Shown: positions 23,365 to 23,653 of the stretch, piece by piece
How positions within the stretch are numbered: the stretch's first letter is position 1
Layout of the letters: each line of letters begins with the position of its first letter
DNA from: JBGSWL01 sp041752455
GTDB lineage: Bacteria > Pseudomonadota > Alphaproteobacteria > Rhizobiales > Rhizobiaceae
Assembly: GCA_041752455.1 (NCBI GenBank)
Contig: JBGSWL010000114.1
Span: 1 to 23,653 of the forward strand
Length of the DNA stretch: 23,653 bases
Direction of reading: 5' to 3'
The notes under the pieces: generated by a model
Databases searched by the model: none
Seen by the model: the letters and a program-made list of their open reading frames with translations, nothing else
What the model was told of the DNA's origin: nothing
Made by a program: the position numbers and the translations under genes

Positions 23365-23439
23365 TGGCTGGGGCGCCAGGATTCGAACCTGGGAATGGCG
23401 GTACCAAAAACCGCTGCCTTACCGCTTGGCGACGCCCCA
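23365..23439 (-). tRNA. tRNA-Gln (anticodon TTG)
   Basis: The cloverleaf folds on the minus strand. The acceptor arms are TGGGGCG and CGCCCCA, the D arm region is GCCAAGCGGTAAGGC, the anticodon stem GCGGT/ACCGC has loop TTTTGGT with anticodon TTG, and the T loop is GGTTCGAATCC. The discriminator is G and CCA is encoded. It reads CAA, and CAG by wobble. Confidence 0.96.
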
Positions 23440-23513
23440 ACACTGATGCGGGATTAGACGATCCGGAAACGGCCTGCAAGTTCCGGCAAGCACGTCGCGT
23501 TACTCTTCAAATC

Positions 23514-23653
23514 TGACCTGCTCCCCGGTTTGTCCTCGTTCAGAAGTTAGCTCTGTTCAGGGTTTGGTCCTTTGCTGACCGGTTGAGGAACTCCCGCGGC
23601 GTGAGCCCGTTGAGGCTCGTATGCGGGCGGTGATGGTTGTAGTCGTCACGCCA
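23514..23653 (-). mobile_element. One end of an IS3-family insertion sequence (continues past the window)
   Basis: The transposase tail is followed by about 26 non-coding bases to a likely element end at TGACCTGCTCCCC (23514). That boundary is inferred from the usual IS3 layout; the opposite terminal repeat and the target duplication are outside the window. The element lies about 75 bases from tRNA-Gln. Confidence 0.6.
23540..23653 (-). CDS. IS3-family transposase OrfB, C-terminal fragment
   Basis: Thirty-seven codons are visible before the TGA stop; the rest lies beyond the window end. The peptide reads WRDDYNHHRPHTSLNGLTPREF and then a short basic tail. That is the conserved block at the end of the IS3-type DDE integrase domain, just after the catalytic glutamate. 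Whether the complete gene is intact cannot be seen. Confidence 0.9.
   Translation of the reverse strand, partial: WRDDYNHHRPHTSLNGLTPREFLNRSAKDQTLNRANF

Noticed and set aside
1..23653. CRISPR array, rRNA genes, prophage or replication origin
   Set aside because: No regularly spaced direct repeats, rRNA blocks, phage structural genes or DnaA-box clusters were seen on reading through the window.

Overview
The window is GC-rich alphaproteobacterial chromosome, most likely Hyphomicrobiales (Rhizobiales). The superoxide dismutase, the Tat-exported repeat protein, the Rhizobium etli-type asparaginase and the fused CysNC all read like rhizobial proteins. This assignment rests on recognising families, not on a search. 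Almost all of it is ordinary housekeeping DNA with short gaps. The one clearly different stretch is 15.0-19.4 kb: an AT-rich regulatory gap, an RTX-like secreted protein and a small polysaccharide module.

Region by region. 1-1.6 kb: the end of a membrane protein, then a minus-strand pair, cytochrome c' followed by a membrane-anchored diheme cytochrome c. 1.8-3.4 kb: iron-type superoxide dismutase and a class IV (branched-chain type) aminotransferase, both minus. 3.5-5.05 kb: an L-2-haloacid dehalogenase-like HAD protein and a Tat/lipoprotein L,D-transpeptidase, both plus. 5.1-6.7 kb: a HerA-like DUF853 ATPase, minus. 6.9-8.7 kb: a small Met/Gly-rich protein and a Tat-exported beta-helix protein, plus. 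8.7-11.3 kb: phosphomannomutase/phosphoglucomutase and a class 3 L-asparaginase, minus. 11.4-13.5 kb: tRNA-Pro(CGG) and dxs, minus. 13.7-15.0 kb: a SAF-domain homoserine-dehydrogenase-like oxidoreductase, minus, probably with a TTG start.

15.0-15.55 kb is the regulatory centre of the window. It holds two near-identical TTTACCT-N11-AGGTAAA dyads spaced exactly 33 bp apart, a candidate leftward promoter inside them, and a terminator-like hairpin in the leader of the oxidoreductase gene. To the right are the RTX-like protein (15.5-17.4 kb, ending at a strong intrinsic terminator), an O-antigen ligase/polymerase-like membrane protein whose start codon sits inside a long imperfect hairpin, and a minimal PglC/ExoY-like phosphoglycosyl transferase overlapping it by 4 bp.

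19.4-23.1 kb (minus) is a sulfate-activation operon, cysQ-cysD-cysNC. It makes PAPS and removes PAP. It converges on the polysaccharide module with only 6 bp between stops, so a role in sulfating a surface glycan is possible, but no sulfotransferase is present to prove it. The window ends with tRNA-Gln(TTG) and the tail of an IS3-family transposase.

I did not find a clear new defence or mobile system. The best candidates for something undescribed are the twin-dyad regulatory region with its RTX protein, and two hairpins that bury translation starts (7301-7325 and 17541-17629).
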